From the NCBI GenBank assembly GCA_036924855.1, contig JBAGRP010000001.1:4092001-4156000 (forward strand): a DNA stretch of 64,000 bases, read 5' to 3'. Shown here piece after piece: positions 35,086 through 43,583 of the stretch (position 1 is the stretch's first letter; the number at the start of each line of letters is the position of its first letter). Source of the DNA: Nitrobacteraceae bacterium AZCC 2146 (GTDB taxonomy: Bacteria > Pseudomonadota > Alphaproteobacteria > Rhizobiales > Xanthobacteraceae). The position numbers and the translations under genes were made by a program. The notes under the pieces are model-generated. The model made no database searches. It was not told the origin of the DNA and saw nothing but the letters and a program-made list of their open reading frames with translations.

Positions 35086-36809
35086 TTGAAGATGCTGGCG
35101 ACGCGCTGGTCGAATCGACGGCGCGAAAATGGAAGATCGCTGTCATCGACGACGATCACGCGGTGCATGAGGGCACGCGCTTTGCGCTGAGCGACTACAT
35201 GCTGAATGGCCAGTCGCTGGAAGTCCTGTCGGCCTATTCCGCCGCCGAGGGCCAGACCCTGATGCGCGCGCATCCGGACATTGCCGCGGTACTGCTCGAC
35301 GTCATCATGGAGACCGATGCGGCCGGGCTCGACCTCGTCGAATTCATCCGCAACGAACTGCACAACGAAACCGTCCGCATCATCCTGCGCACCGGCCAGC
35401 CCGGCCAGGCGCCGGAGCGCCGCGTCATCGTCGACTACGACATCAACGACTACAAGGCGAAGACCGAACTCACCGCCGACAAGCTGTTCACCTCGCTGAC
35501 CGCGGCGCTGCGCAGCTACCAGCAGCTCGAACGCATGGTGCAGACCCGGCGTGGCCTTGAGATCATCATCGACGCCGCCTCGACGCTGTACGATTTCAAG
35601 TCGATGCAGCGGCTCGCCGAGGGCGTGCTGACGCAGATCGCCTCCCTGCTGAATGTCGACTGCGCCGGAATACTGGTGCTGCGCGACGGCGGCGTGGTCG
35701 GCGACGATTTTGCCGTGCTGGCCGGCTCCGGCTGCTACAGCCGCTTCATCGGCTGCCCGACGCCGCAGTCGCTCGATGCTGATCTGCGGCAGATGGTGGA
35801 AGACGCGTTCCGCCGCCGCAAGCACGAATTCGCCGACCAGCGCACCGTACTCTACGTCCGCACCGGCAGCGGCCGCGAAGTGGTGGTGCTGCTGCAGGCG
35901 GAGCGGCAACTGTCCGAGACCGACCGCTCGCTGGTGGAAATCTTCGGCAGCCGGCTGTCGATCGCGTTCGACAACGTCATCCTCTATCAGCAGCTTCACG
36001 AAGCCAATACGCAGCTGGAAGACCGCGTCGCGCAGCGCACCCGCGCGCTGATGCAGGCCAACCGCCGGCTCTCGGCGCAATGGCTGCGGCTGCAGCGCGC
36101 CAATGGCTTCAAGAACGAAATTCTCGGCACCGTGGCCCATGACCTGAAGAATCCACTTGGTGTCATCCTCGGCCGCACCGAGATGCTGACCGAGTTGATC
36201 TCAGCCGGTTCGTCGCAAGAAGGCATCGCCGCGCAAGTCGACCATATCCGCGACGCCACCAGGCGGCTGACCTCGATGGTCGATCATTTGATCAATGACG
36301 CCATGGCCGACGCTTTCGACATCACCATTCGCCGCGAGCCGGTGGATATTTCTGCGCTGGTCAACGATGTCGCGGAGGCCAACAAGCCCTCCGCGATCAA
36401 CAAGCAGCAAGTGATCACCGTGTCCGCGCTGAGCCACCACGACCTCACCATGTGCGATTCCGATCGGATGCGCGAAGCAATCGACAACCTCGTCAGCAAC
36501 GCCATCAAATACAGCCCGATCGGCGGCAAGATCGCGCTGCTGGTGGCCGGCGATGCCGACAACGTCAAGATCAGTGTCAGCGACGAGGGGGCGGGCCTGT
36601 CGCCGGAGGATCTCGACCGGCTGTTCGGCCGCTTCCAGCGGCTCTCGGCCAAGCCGACCGGCGGCGAAAGCTCCACCGGCCTCGGCCTCTCGATTGTGAA
36701 GCGCATTATCGACATGCATGGCGGCGAGGTGACCGCGGACAGCTCCGGACCCGGCCAGGGCGCGACCTTCACCATCCTGCTGCCCGCGACAACCGATTCG
36801 CCGACATGA
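35055..36809 (+). CDS. Hybrid receiver-DUF3369-histidine kinase
   Basis: The soluble 584-residue protein starts with a receiver domain (AVIDDDHAVHEG, phospho-acceptor Asp in LLDVIMETD), followed by a DUF3369 domain (about residues 175-320, with LNVDCAGILVLRDG) and a kinase core (TVAHDLKNPLGVI, NLVSNAIKYSPIGG, TGLGLSIVKRI). It sits between a membrane kinase and an OmpR-type regulator, so a phosphorelay is likely. It overlaps the downstream gene by four bases (ATGA). Confidence 0.92.
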   Translation: MADQDDVLYLIEDAGDALVESTARKWKIAVIDDDHAVHEGTRFALSDYMLNGQSLEVLSAYSAAEGQTLMRAHPDIAAVLLDVIMETDAAGLDLVEFIRNELHNETVRIILRTGQPGQAPERRVIVDYDINDYKAKTELTADKLFTSLTAALRSYQQLERMVQTRRGLEIIIDAASTLYDFKSMQRLAEGVLTQIASLLNVDCAGILVLRDGGVVGDDFAVLAGSGCYSRFIGCPTPQSLDADLRQMVEDAFRRRKHEFADQRTVLYVRTGSGREVVVLLQAERQLSETDRSLVEIFGSRLSIAFDNVILYQQLHEANTQLEDRVAQRTRALMQANRRLSAQWLRLQRANGFKNEILGTVAHDLKNPLGVILGRTEMLTELISAGSSQEGIAAQVDHIRDATRRLTSMVDHLINDAMADAFDITIRREPVDISALVNDVAEANKPSAINKQQVITVSALSHHDLTMCDSDRMREAIDNLVSNAIKYSPIGGKIALLVAGDADNVKISVSDEGAGLSPEDLDRLFGRFQRLSAKPTGGESSTGLGLSIVKRIIDMHGGEVTADSSGPGQGATFTILLPATTDSPT

Positions 36810-37552
36810 GCCAGAGCCCGCACATCATCATCGTGGACGACGAAGCGCCTGCGCGCGAAATGGTCGGCGATTATCTCAAGATGCACGGCTTCGCCGTCAC
36901 CCTGTGCGACGGCGGCAAGAGCCTGCGCGGGGAAATCGAGACCAAGGTGCCCGATCTCGTGGTGCTCGACCTCAACATGCCCGAGGAAGACGGGCTCTCG
37001 ATCATCCGCGACCTCAAGAGCCGCACCAACGTGCCGGTGATCATGCTGACCGCCACCGCCAGCCCGATCGACCGCGTCGTCGGGCTTGAACTCGGCGCCG
37101 ACGATTACATCGCCAAGCCCTGCGAACTCAGGGAATTGATGGCGAGGATCCGTTCGGTGCTGCGGCGCAGCGCGCCGGTCAAGGGCGCCCAGGCCGCGGC
37201 CGCGGAGACAACGCCGGCCAAAGCCGCGAAGGATCACCTCGTACGGTTCGGCACCAAATGGCTCGACCTCGAAGCGCAGGCGCTGCGTGACGACGACGGC
37301 AACGAGCATCCGTTGACGGCCTCGGAATTCGGCCTGCTGAAAGTATTCGCCGCCAACCCGAAGCGCGTGCTGTCGCGCGAGCGGCTGCTGGAACTGGCCA
37401 ATGCGCGCGACGCCGAGGCGTTCGATCGCGCGGTCGATCTGCGAATCATGCGAATCCGTCGCAAAATCGAGCCGGATCCGACGAAACCGGCGGTGATCCG
37501 CACCATCCGCGGCGGCGGCTATCTATTCTCGCCGGTGGGCGAGAAGGCTTAG
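36806..37552 (+). CDS. OmpR-family response regulator
   Basis: A receiver domain (IIIVDDEAPAREM, acceptor Asp in LVVLDLNMPEEDG, Lys in YIAKPCELRE) is joined by an Ala-rich linker (about 130-150) to a winged-helix DNA-binding domain (LTASEFGLLKVF to TIRGGGYLF). The 248-residue product is the DNA-binding output of the three-gene signalling operon. It may control the divergent ugpB-like gene, but no site was identified. Confidence 0.93.
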   Translation: MSQSPHIIIVDDEAPAREMVGDYLKMHGFAVTLCDGGKSLRGEIETKVPDLVVLDLNMPEEDGLSIIRDLKSRTNVPVIMLTATASPIDRVVGLELGADDYIAKPCELRELMARIRSVLRRSAPVKGAQAAAAETTPAKAAKDHLVRFGTKWLDLEAQALRDDDGNEHPLTASEFGLLKVFAANPKRVLSRERLLELANARDAEAFDRAVDLRIMRIRRKIEPDPTKPAVIRTIRGGGYLFSPVGEKA

Positions 37553-37746
37553 CCGCGCGATTGGAATCTATCTTATTCAAATTGCAGGAATTTCATTCGC
37601 GAATGTGTCGTCGCCAGCGGCGCGACGAAACAATTCTCTGGTGGCATGAAACCATTTTCCGCTTTTGGCGCAGACGTCCTGAAACCTGGGCTCCTTAACA
37701 CTTCTCCCAACGAAGCCGCCCTAGCGGTGTCCAACGGGAGCCAGTC

Positions 37747-38358
37747 ATGCAGAACGTCATCGCGATCAACGCCGCAGGCCGTCAAGGCATTATCGTTGCC
37801 CGGGCAACCTCGGATGAAATGTTGCTGGAGAACATCGCTGGCGGTGATCGAAACGCGATGCACACCCTCTATTCCCGGCACAATGTGCGGGTTTATCGCT
37901 TTGTGCTGCGCATACTGCGCGACACCACGTCGGCGGAAGATCTGGTCAGCCAGGTGTTCCTTGATGTGTGGCGCACCGCCGGGCAGTTCGAGGGTCGTTC
38001 GCAGGTCTCGACCTGGCTGCTCTCTATTGCCCGCTTCAAAGCGCTGACCGCGCTGCGTCAGCGCAAGCACGAGGACATCGACCAGGACGACGTGATGGAA
38101 ATCGCCGACCAGGCCGATACGCCCGAAGCATCGCTCGACCGCAGCAGGACCAGCGCCATCCTGCGCGCCTGCGTCGCCAAACTGTCGCCGGCGCATCGCG
38201 AGATCGTCAACCTCGTCTACTACCATGAGAAATCGGTGGAGGAGGCCGCCGCCCTGATCGGCATCCCCGCCTCGACGGTGAAGACCCGGATGTTCTACGC
38301 CCGCAAGCAACTGGCCGACCTGCTCAAGAGCGCCGGCGTCGACAGCCTCGCGGCATGA
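37747..38358 (+). CDS. ECF sigma factor (sigma-70 family)
   Basis: The 203-residue protein has region 2 (YRFVLRILRDTTSAEDLVSQVFLDVWR, then FEGRSQVSTWLLSIARFKAL) and region 4 (LSPAHREIVNLVYYHEKSVEEAAALIGIPASTVKTRMFYAR). It directs RNA polymerase to a small regulon. No anti-sigma factor gene is adjacent; only a small secreted protein follows. How it is controlled cannot be told from the sequence. Confidence 0.92.
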   Translation: MQNVIAINAAGRQGIIVARATSDEMLLENIAGGDRNAMHTLYSRHNVRVYRFVLRILRDTTSAEDLVSQVFLDVWRTAGQFEGRSQVSTWLLSIARFKALTALRQRKHEDIDQDDVMEIADQADTPEASLDRSRTSAILRACVAKLSPAHREIVNLVYYHEKSVEEAAALIGIPASTVKTRMFYARKQLADLLKSAGVDSLAA

Positions 38359-38457
38359 TCACCGCCGCGATGGCACGACGAACCAATTGGCGACATCAGC
38401 CTGAAAGAAGCGACTGCTACTGACAGAATCATAAACGCCGAACGAGGAGTGCGAACC

Positions 38458-38661
38458 ATGCTGAAGCCGACCTTCCGCCTTTTCATCATCCCGCTCGGCG
38501 CGATCTGCACCCTCGCCTCGCTTTCCGCGCAGCAAACAGCGCCGCGCGACCATCGCGACGGCGGCTCGATGCTGGTGCGCCAGCAGGTGATCGACTGCAG
38601 CAGCAAGAACCCCGCGGATGTCTGCGTGACAACCTTCGACGGCGCGACCGCCGCCCGTTGA
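38458..38661 (+). CDS. Small secreted protein with Cys pair (67 aa)
   Basis: The ATG at 38458 follows GAGGAG at eight bases. A hydrophobic start (LKPTFRLFIIPLGAICTLAS) suggests export; the mature part carries two cysteines (VIDCSSKNPADVC). It is about 100 bases downstream of the sigma factor gene and before a terminator, so it is probably in the same unit. Unknown function. Confidence 0.6.
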   Translation: MLKPTFRLFIIPLGAICTLASLSAQQTAPRDHRDGGSMLVRQQVIDCSSKNPADVCVTTFDGATAAR

Positions 38662-38708
38662 CCCCAAGTTTTGTGACCTGGCGTTTTCGTTAAACCTCCA
38701 GCCTCTAG

Positions 38709-38745
38709 CGACCCGGACGGGATGCCCCCTTCCGGGTCGTCTTTT
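38709..38745 (+). terminator. Rho-independent terminator
   Basis: CGACCCGGA (38709-38717) and TCCGGGTCG (38731-38739) form a nine-base-pair stem, followed by TCTTTT. It ends the sigma factor and small-protein unit. Confidence 0.85.
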
Positions 38746-38772
38746 ATCCGGGGCTCCGGGCAACCCGCATCC

Positions 38773-38850
38773 GTCATTGCGAGGAGTTCTGGCGACGAAG
38801 CAATCCGGACTTCGCTTGCGGCTTCTGGATTGCTTCGAGTTCGCAATGAC
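38773..38850. repeat. Palindromic intergenic repeat (GTCATTGCGAGG family)
   Basis: The element starts GTCATTGCGAGGAG, ends GCAATGAC, and has inner arms CGAAGCAATCC and GGATTGCTTCG. Such elements are scattered in Nitrobacteraceae genomes. It sits between the terminator and cydA. Confidence 0.7.
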
Positions 38851-39005
38851 AACCACCGCGCTTTTTCTCACGAACACGTGACGCCTGCGGCAAATTGCCG
38901 GGATCCAGAAATGGCTCAACGCCAGCAGCTAGGCAGCTACCCGTCCGCGGCGATATGATCGTCGCGGACGGTGTGGTAACACGCCATCGAATTTGACAGC
39001 GATGG

Positions 39006-40424
39006 ATGATGCCGATGTTCGAAGGCTGGGATGCCGTGGTTTTGGCCCGGGCGCAGTTCGCGTTCACGATGTCGTTTCACATCATATTCCCGGCATTTTC
39101 GATCGGGCTCGCCAGCTATCTCGCCGTGCTCGAAGCGCTGTGGCTGTGGACCGGTCGCGAGGTCTTCATCAACCTGTTCAATTACTGGCTGAAGATCTTT
39201 GCCGTGGCCTTCGGCATGGGCGTCGTGTCGGGCATCGTGATGTCGTACCAGTTCGGCACCAACTGGTCGGCGTTCTCCGACAAGACCGGCCCGATCATCG
39301 GCCCCCTGATGGCCTATGAAGTGCTGACCGCGTTCTTCCTCGAGGCCGGCTTCCTCGGCGTCATGCTGTTCGGGCTGGAGCGGGTCGGCCACAAGTTGCA
39401 TTTCCTCGCGACCCTGATGGTCGCGATCGGCACGCTGTTCTCGGCATTCTGGATCCTGTCGGCAAATTCCTGGATGCAGACCCCGGCCGGCTACGCCATC
39501 AATGCCGCCGGCCAGTTCGTCGCCGCCGACTGGATGAAGGTGATCTTTAATCCTTCATTCCCCTATCGCCTCGTCCACATGGTGCTGGCGGCCTACCTCA
39601 CCACCGCGCTCGTGGTCGGCGCGGTCGGTGCGTATCATCTGTTCAAGGATTCCCGCCTCGCCGGCCCCCGCGTGATGTTCTCGATGGCGATGTGGATGGC
39701 CACCCTGGTGGCGCCGATCCAGATTCTGGCCGGCGACCAGCACGGCCTCAACACGCTGGAGCATCAGCCGGCCAAGGTGATGGCGATGGAAGGCCACTAC
39801 CAAAGCCATCCCGACGGCGCGCCGCTGATCCTGTTCGGACTGCCGGACCAGAAGGACGCCAAGGTCAAATATGCGATCGAAGTGCCAAAACTGTCGTCGC
39901 TGATCCTCAAACACGATTTGAACGCGCCGCTGGCCGGCCTCGACACCGTCCCGCGGGAAAACTGGCCGCCGGTGCCGATCACCTTCTGGTCGTTCCGCAT
40001 CATGGTCGGCATCGGCTTCCTGATGCTGGGCCTGGGATTGCTGAGCCTGGTGATGCGCTGGCGTGGCGAACTCTATCAGTCGCGTTTCATGCATATTTTC
40101 GCGATGGCGATGGGCCCCGCAGGATTTATCGCGGTGCTGGCGGGTTGGGTGACCACCGAGACCGGGCGGCAGCCATTCACCGTATTCGGGCTGCTGCGCA
40201 CCGCCGAGTCCGTCTCGCCGCTCGCCACCCCCGCGGTGGCGTCGTCGCTGATCGCCTTTGTCTTCGTCTATTTCGCTGTGTTTGCGGCGGGCACGATCTA
40301 CATTCTCCGCATGATGGCGGCGCCGCCGCACCACGGCGAGGAAGGCCCGAGCGGCGACACGCCCGTGCGCGCCGCAGGCATCACGCCGGCAGCCGGCGCC
40401 GCAGCCCATGGACATGCATCATGA
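39006..40424 (+). CDS. cydA: Cytochrome bd ubiquinol oxidase subunit I (CioA type)
   Basis: Terminal oxidase of the inner membrane that oxidises ubiquinol and reduces oxygen, suited to low oxygen or stress. The protein begins with ARAQFAFTMSFHIIFPAFSIG (heme-ligand His near residue 26) and includes GRQPFTVFGLLRTAESVSP. The Q-loop is short, as in cyanide-insensitive CIO-type oxidases. 472 residues. It overlaps cydB by four bases (ATGA). A repeat and terminator precede it; any FNR/RegR-type site was not identified. Confidence 0.95.
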   Translation: MMPMFEGWDAVVLARAQFAFTMSFHIIFPAFSIGLASYLAVLEALWLWTGREVFINLFNYWLKIFAVAFGMGVVSGIVMSYQFGTNWSAFSDKTGPIIGPLMAYEVLTAFFLEAGFLGVMLFGLERVGHKLHFLATLMVAIGTLFSAFWILSANSWMQTPAGYAINAAGQFVAADWMKVIFNPSFPYRLVHMVLAAYLTTALVVGAVGAYHLFKDSRLAGPRVMFSMAMWMATLVAPIQILAGDQHGLNTLEHQPAKVMAMEGHYQSHPDGAPLILFGLPDQKDAKVKYAIEVPKLSSLILKHDLNAPLAGLDTVPRENWPPVPITFWSFRIMVGIGFLMLGLGLLSLVMRWRGELYQSRFMHIFAMAMGPAGFIAVLAGWVTTETGRQPFTVFGLLRTAESVSPLATPAVASSLIAFVFVYFAVFAAGTIYILRMMAAPPHHGEEGPSGDTPVRAAGITPAAGAAAHGHAS

Positions 40425-41422
40425 TCGACATCGCAACCGTCTGGGCGTTCATCATCGCCTTCGCCGTGTTCGTCTATGTGGTGATGGACGGCTTCGATCT
40501 CGGCCTCGGCATGCTGTTTCCGCTGTTTCCGAAGAAGGAAGACCGCGACGTGATGATGAATTCAGTCGCGCCGGTGTGGGACGGCAACGAAACCTGGCTG
40601 GTGCTCGGCGGCGGCGGCCTGATGGCGGCGTTTCCGCTGGCCTATTCGGTACTGATGCCGGCGCTGTACACGCCGATGATCGTCATGCTGCTGGGGCTGG
40701 TGTTTCGCGGCGTCGCCTTCGAATTCCGCTGGCGGTCGCGGCGCGAGCGCAATCTCTGGGACATCGCCTTTGCCGGCGGCTCGATGCTGGCGACACTGGC
40801 GCAGGGCGTCGCGCTCGGCGCCATCCTGCAGGGCATCAACGTCAATGGCCGCCACTATGGTGGCGGCTGGTGGGACTGGCTGACGCCGTTCAGCGTCCTG
40901 ACCGGCTTCGCACTGGTCGCAGGCTATGGCCTGCTCGGCGCCACCTGGCTGGTGATGAAGACCGAGGGCGAACTGCGCGATCACGCCTACCGCTTAAGCT
41001 GGTGGCTGCTGTTCGCGATGCTCGGCGCTATCGGCGTGGTCAGCCTGGCGACGCCGTTCCTCGATGCGGAATATGCGAGGCGATGGTTCGCCTGGCCGAA
41101 CATCATCGTTACCGCGCCGGTGCCGATTGCGGTGGCCGCGGTCACGCTGCTGTTGCTGCGCAGCCTTGCCGGCAAGCAGGACTACCGGCCATTCTTCCTG
41201 TCGCTGACGCTGTTTGCGCTGTCCTATGCCGGGCTGGGCATCAGCATGTGGCCCTATATCGTGCCGCGCAGCATCACCATCTGGCAGGCCGCGGCGCCCG
41301 ACAATAGCCTGGTGTTCATGAGCTACGGCATCGCGGTGCTGGTGCCGGTGATTCTCGCATACACCGCGTGGGCTTATTACGTGTTTCGCGGCAAGGTCCG
41401 CGCCGGGGCTGGCTACCACTGA
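40421..41422 (+). CDS. cydB: Cytochrome bd oxidase subunit II
   Basis: This 333-residue membrane protein has about nine helices and the typical VMDGFDLGLGML opening, WDGNETWLVLGGGGLMAAFP, and GISMWPYIVPRSITIWQAAAP. It completes the oxidase with CydA. Its stop overlaps the start of the small DUF2474 gene (TGATG). Confidence 0.95.
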   Translation: MIDIATVWAFIIAFAVFVYVVMDGFDLGLGMLFPLFPKKEDRDVMMNSVAPVWDGNETWLVLGGGGLMAAFPLAYSVLMPALYTPMIVMLLGLVFRGVAFEFRWRSRRERNLWDIAFAGGSMLATLAQGVALGAILQGINVNGRHYGGGWWDWLTPFSVLTGFALVAGYGLLGATWLVMKTEGELRDHAYRLSWWLLFAMLGAIGVVSLATPFLDAEYARRWFAWPNIIVTAPVPIAVAAVTLLLLRSLAGKQDYRPFFLSLTLFALSYAGLGISMWPYIVPRSITIWQAAAPDNSLVFMSYGIAVLVPVILAYTAWAYYVFRGKVRAGAGYH

Positions 41423-41556
41423 TGTCTCCCGCGCCGCAGGAAAAGCCGAGGCCGCTGACGCAGCGTCTGCTGTGGTTCGTGGCGCTGTGGGCCGGCGGCG
41501 TCGGCACGGTGGCGATCATCGGCTATGGCCTGCGGCTCTGGATCGCACCGAAATAG
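41422..41556 (+). CDS. DUF2474 small membrane protein of the bd oxidase operon
   Basis: A 44-residue protein with one membrane helix (LLWFVALWAGGVGTVAIIGY) preceded by a Pro-rich start, typical of DUF2474. It is encoded by overlap with cydB. Members are small accessory subunits of CIO-type oxidases, similar in place to CydX, and are easily missed in annotation because of size. Confidence 0.85.
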   Translation: MSPAPQEKPRPLTQRLLWFVALWAGGVGTVAIIGYGLRLWIAPK

Positions 41557-41725
41557 CAGGCCGACCGGTTTATTAAATGTTTCACAAAGGCGCGGCAGCG
41601 TGAACGGCAGCGCACCGCTTCCGCGAGGCCCTTGCTTGCCATAGGGGCCCCTGTGCGATTTGATGGTACCGACGATTTGGCGGAGATGATACACAGCGGC
41701 TGAATCGCCAACCGGAGACGTTTCG

Positions 41726-42322
41726 ATGATCATTTTTCGGCGCACGATCTGGCTTCAACTGGCTGTCACGGCCGGCCTGATGCTGTCGGCCTCGCAGGGT
41801 TTCGCGGCTCAGCCCGATGTCGGCGATCAGCCCGGCCTGATCCCTGACGACTCGGTGCAGCTCGAGCCGGAATTCCAGAAGCAGATGGTGCTCTATCGCA
41901 CCACCGAAGCGCCGGGCACCATCATCATCCAGACCTCCGAGCGCCATCTTTACGTGGTGCAGGGCAACGGCCGCGCATTGCGCTATGGCATCGGCGTCGG
42001 CCGCGACGGCTTCACCTGGCAGGGCTTGTTGAAGATCTCGCGCAAGGCGGAATGGCCAGACTGGACGCCGCCGCCGGAGATGATCGAACGCCAGCCGTAT
42101 CTGCCGCGCTTCATGGCCGGCGGCCCCGGCAACCCGCTCGGCGCCCGCGCGCTGTATCTCGGCGCCACCGTCTACCGCATCCACGGCACCAACCGGCCGG
42201 ACACGATCGGCACCGCGGTGTCGTCCGGATGCTTCCGCCTGGTCAATTCCGACGTCGCCGATCTCTACGACCGGATTCCCGTCGGCACCAAGGTGATCGT
42301 GCGGCAGAAGCCCGAGCTGTAG
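41726..42322 (+). CDS. L,D-transpeptidase (YkuD domain)
   Basis: Exported 198-residue enzyme that forms 3-3 cross-links in peptidoglycan or attaches proteins to it. A signal peptide (to GFAA) is followed by the YkuD domain with IIIQTSERHLYVVQGNGRA and the catalytic HGTNRPDTIGTAVSSGCFRL, where Cys is the nucleophile and His and Arg complete the site. It stands alone between cyd and a binding-protein gene. Confidence 0.92.
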   Translation: MIIFRRTIWLQLAVTAGLMLSASQGFAAQPDVGDQPGLIPDDSVQLEPEFQKQMVLYRTTEAPGTIIIQTSERHLYVVQGNGRALRYGIGVGRDGFTWQGLLKISRKAEWPDWTPPPEMIERQPYLPRFMAGGPGNPLGARALYLGATVYRIHGTNRPDTIGTAVSSGCFRLVNSDVADLYDRIPVGTKVIVRQKPEL

Positions 42323-42372
42323 CGCGCGACGCCTCGACATCTTCCAAATCCTGAAATTTTTCCCGATGGCTG

Positions 42373-43431
42373 GTGAGTGAAATCATGTGGATGAAGCGGA
42401 CCTTTCAAACCGGGCTTGCCATCGGCCTCGTCGTAGCCGCGGCAATCGCCGCCGCCGCCATCACCTATGAGCGCTACGACACCAAGACGCTGAAGCGCAC
42501 GGTGCGCCGCGACGCCGTGCTGTGCGGCGTCAACACCGGCCTGCCCGGTTTCTCCACCCCCGACGACAAGGGCAACTGGGCCGGCTTCGATGTCGACTTC
42601 TGCCGCGCGGTGGCAGCCGCGATCTTCAACGATCCGAAGAAGGTGACCTTCGTTCCGCTCGACGCCACCGACCGCTTCAAGGAATTGCAGAGCCGCAAGG
42701 TCGATATCCTCAGCCGCAATTCGACCTGGAGCATGTCGCGCGAAACCAATTACGACCTGTATTTCCCCGCCGTGTCCTATTACGACGGCGAAGGTTTCAT
42801 GGTGCCCAGAGCGCGCAACGTCGATTCCGCCCTCGAACTAGACGGCAGCAAGGTCTGCGTGCAGGACGGCACCACCACCCTGCTGAACCTCGCCGACTAC
42901 TTCCGCGCCAACAACATCAAATATACCGAGATGAAGTTCGCGAAGCTCGACGATGTCGTCAAAGCCTATAATTCAGGCCAGTGCGACACCTTCACGGCGG
43001 ACGCCTCACAGCTCTACGCATTGCGGCTGACGCTGGCGAAGCCCGACGACCATGTGATCCTGCCCGACGTGATCTCGAAGGAGCCGCTGGCCCCGGTGGT
43101 GCGGCAGCGCGACGACGACTGGATGATGATCGTGAAGTGGACGCTGTATGCGATGATCAATGCCGAGGAACTCGGCATCACCTCGCAGAACATCGACGAG
43201 GCCCTGAAATCGAAGAAGCCGGACGTGATGCGTCTGGTCGGCACCGAAGGCGCCTATGGCGAAGACCTCGGACTCGGCAAGGACTGGGCGGCACGCATCA
43301 TCCGCCATGTCGGCAATTACGGCGAAGTCTACGAGCGCAATGTCGGCACCGGCTCCAAGCTGCGGATTCCCCGCGGCCTCAACCAGCTGTGGAGCGCCGG
43401 CGGCATCCAATACGCGCCGCCGATCAGGTAG
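42373..43431 (+). CDS. Amino-acid ABC binding protein (AapJ-like)
   Basis: Periplasmic SBP_bac_3 protein of 352 residues, longer than usual as in AapJ. A signal or membrane anchor (GLAIGLVVAAAIAAAAITY) is followed by VLCGVNTGLPGFSTPDDKGN, GFDVDFCRAVAAAIF, and a YNSGQCDTFTADASQLYALR ligand loop. No Aap permease genes follow; a repeat lies just downstream. Start can be GTG 42373 or ATG 42385. Confidence 0.9.
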   Translation: MSEIMWMKRTFQTGLAIGLVVAAAIAAAAITYERYDTKTLKRTVRRDAVLCGVNTGLPGFSTPDDKGNWAGFDVDFCRAVAAAIFNDPKKVTFVPLDATDRFKELQSRKVDILSRNSTWSMSRETNYDLYFPAVSYYDGEGFMVPRARNVDSALELDGSKVCVQDGTTTLLNLADYFRANNIKYTEMKFAKLDDVVKAYNSGQCDTFTADASQLYALRLTLAKPDDHVILPDVISKEPLAPVVRQRDDDWMMIVKWTLYAMINAEELGITSQNIDEALKSKKPDVMRLVGTEGAYGEDLGLGKDWAARIIRHVGNYGEVYERNVGTGSKLRIPRGLNQLWSAGGIQYAPPIR

Positions 43432-43432
43432 T

Positions 43433-43579
43433 CACCCTCATCCTGAGGAGCGCGCTCTTCGCGCGCGTCTCCAGCGAATGGCGACGCCATTCGCCGGGGA
43501 TGAGCTCCGCACCCTCATGGTTCGAGACGGCGCAAGCCAGCGGCGCAATTGCGCCGCAAGGCCTCCTCACCATGAGGGC
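43433..43579. repeat. Palindromic repeat, copy 1 (CCTGAGGAG / GGTTCGAGACGGCG family)
   Basis: Contains CCTCATCCTGAGGAGCGCGC, an arm pair around GCGAATGGCGACGCCATTCGC, and CCTCATGGTTCGAGACGGCG. Other copies of this family are at 44782, 47366 and 62169. It fills the whole gap between the binding protein and the acyl-CoA dehydrogenase. Confidence 0.8.
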
Positions 43580-43583
43580 ATTC

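Noticed and set aside
40408..41307. Plus-strand frame inside cydB
   Set aside because: The true cydB frame is clear by family motifs; this frame is Arg-rich with no hits in memory.
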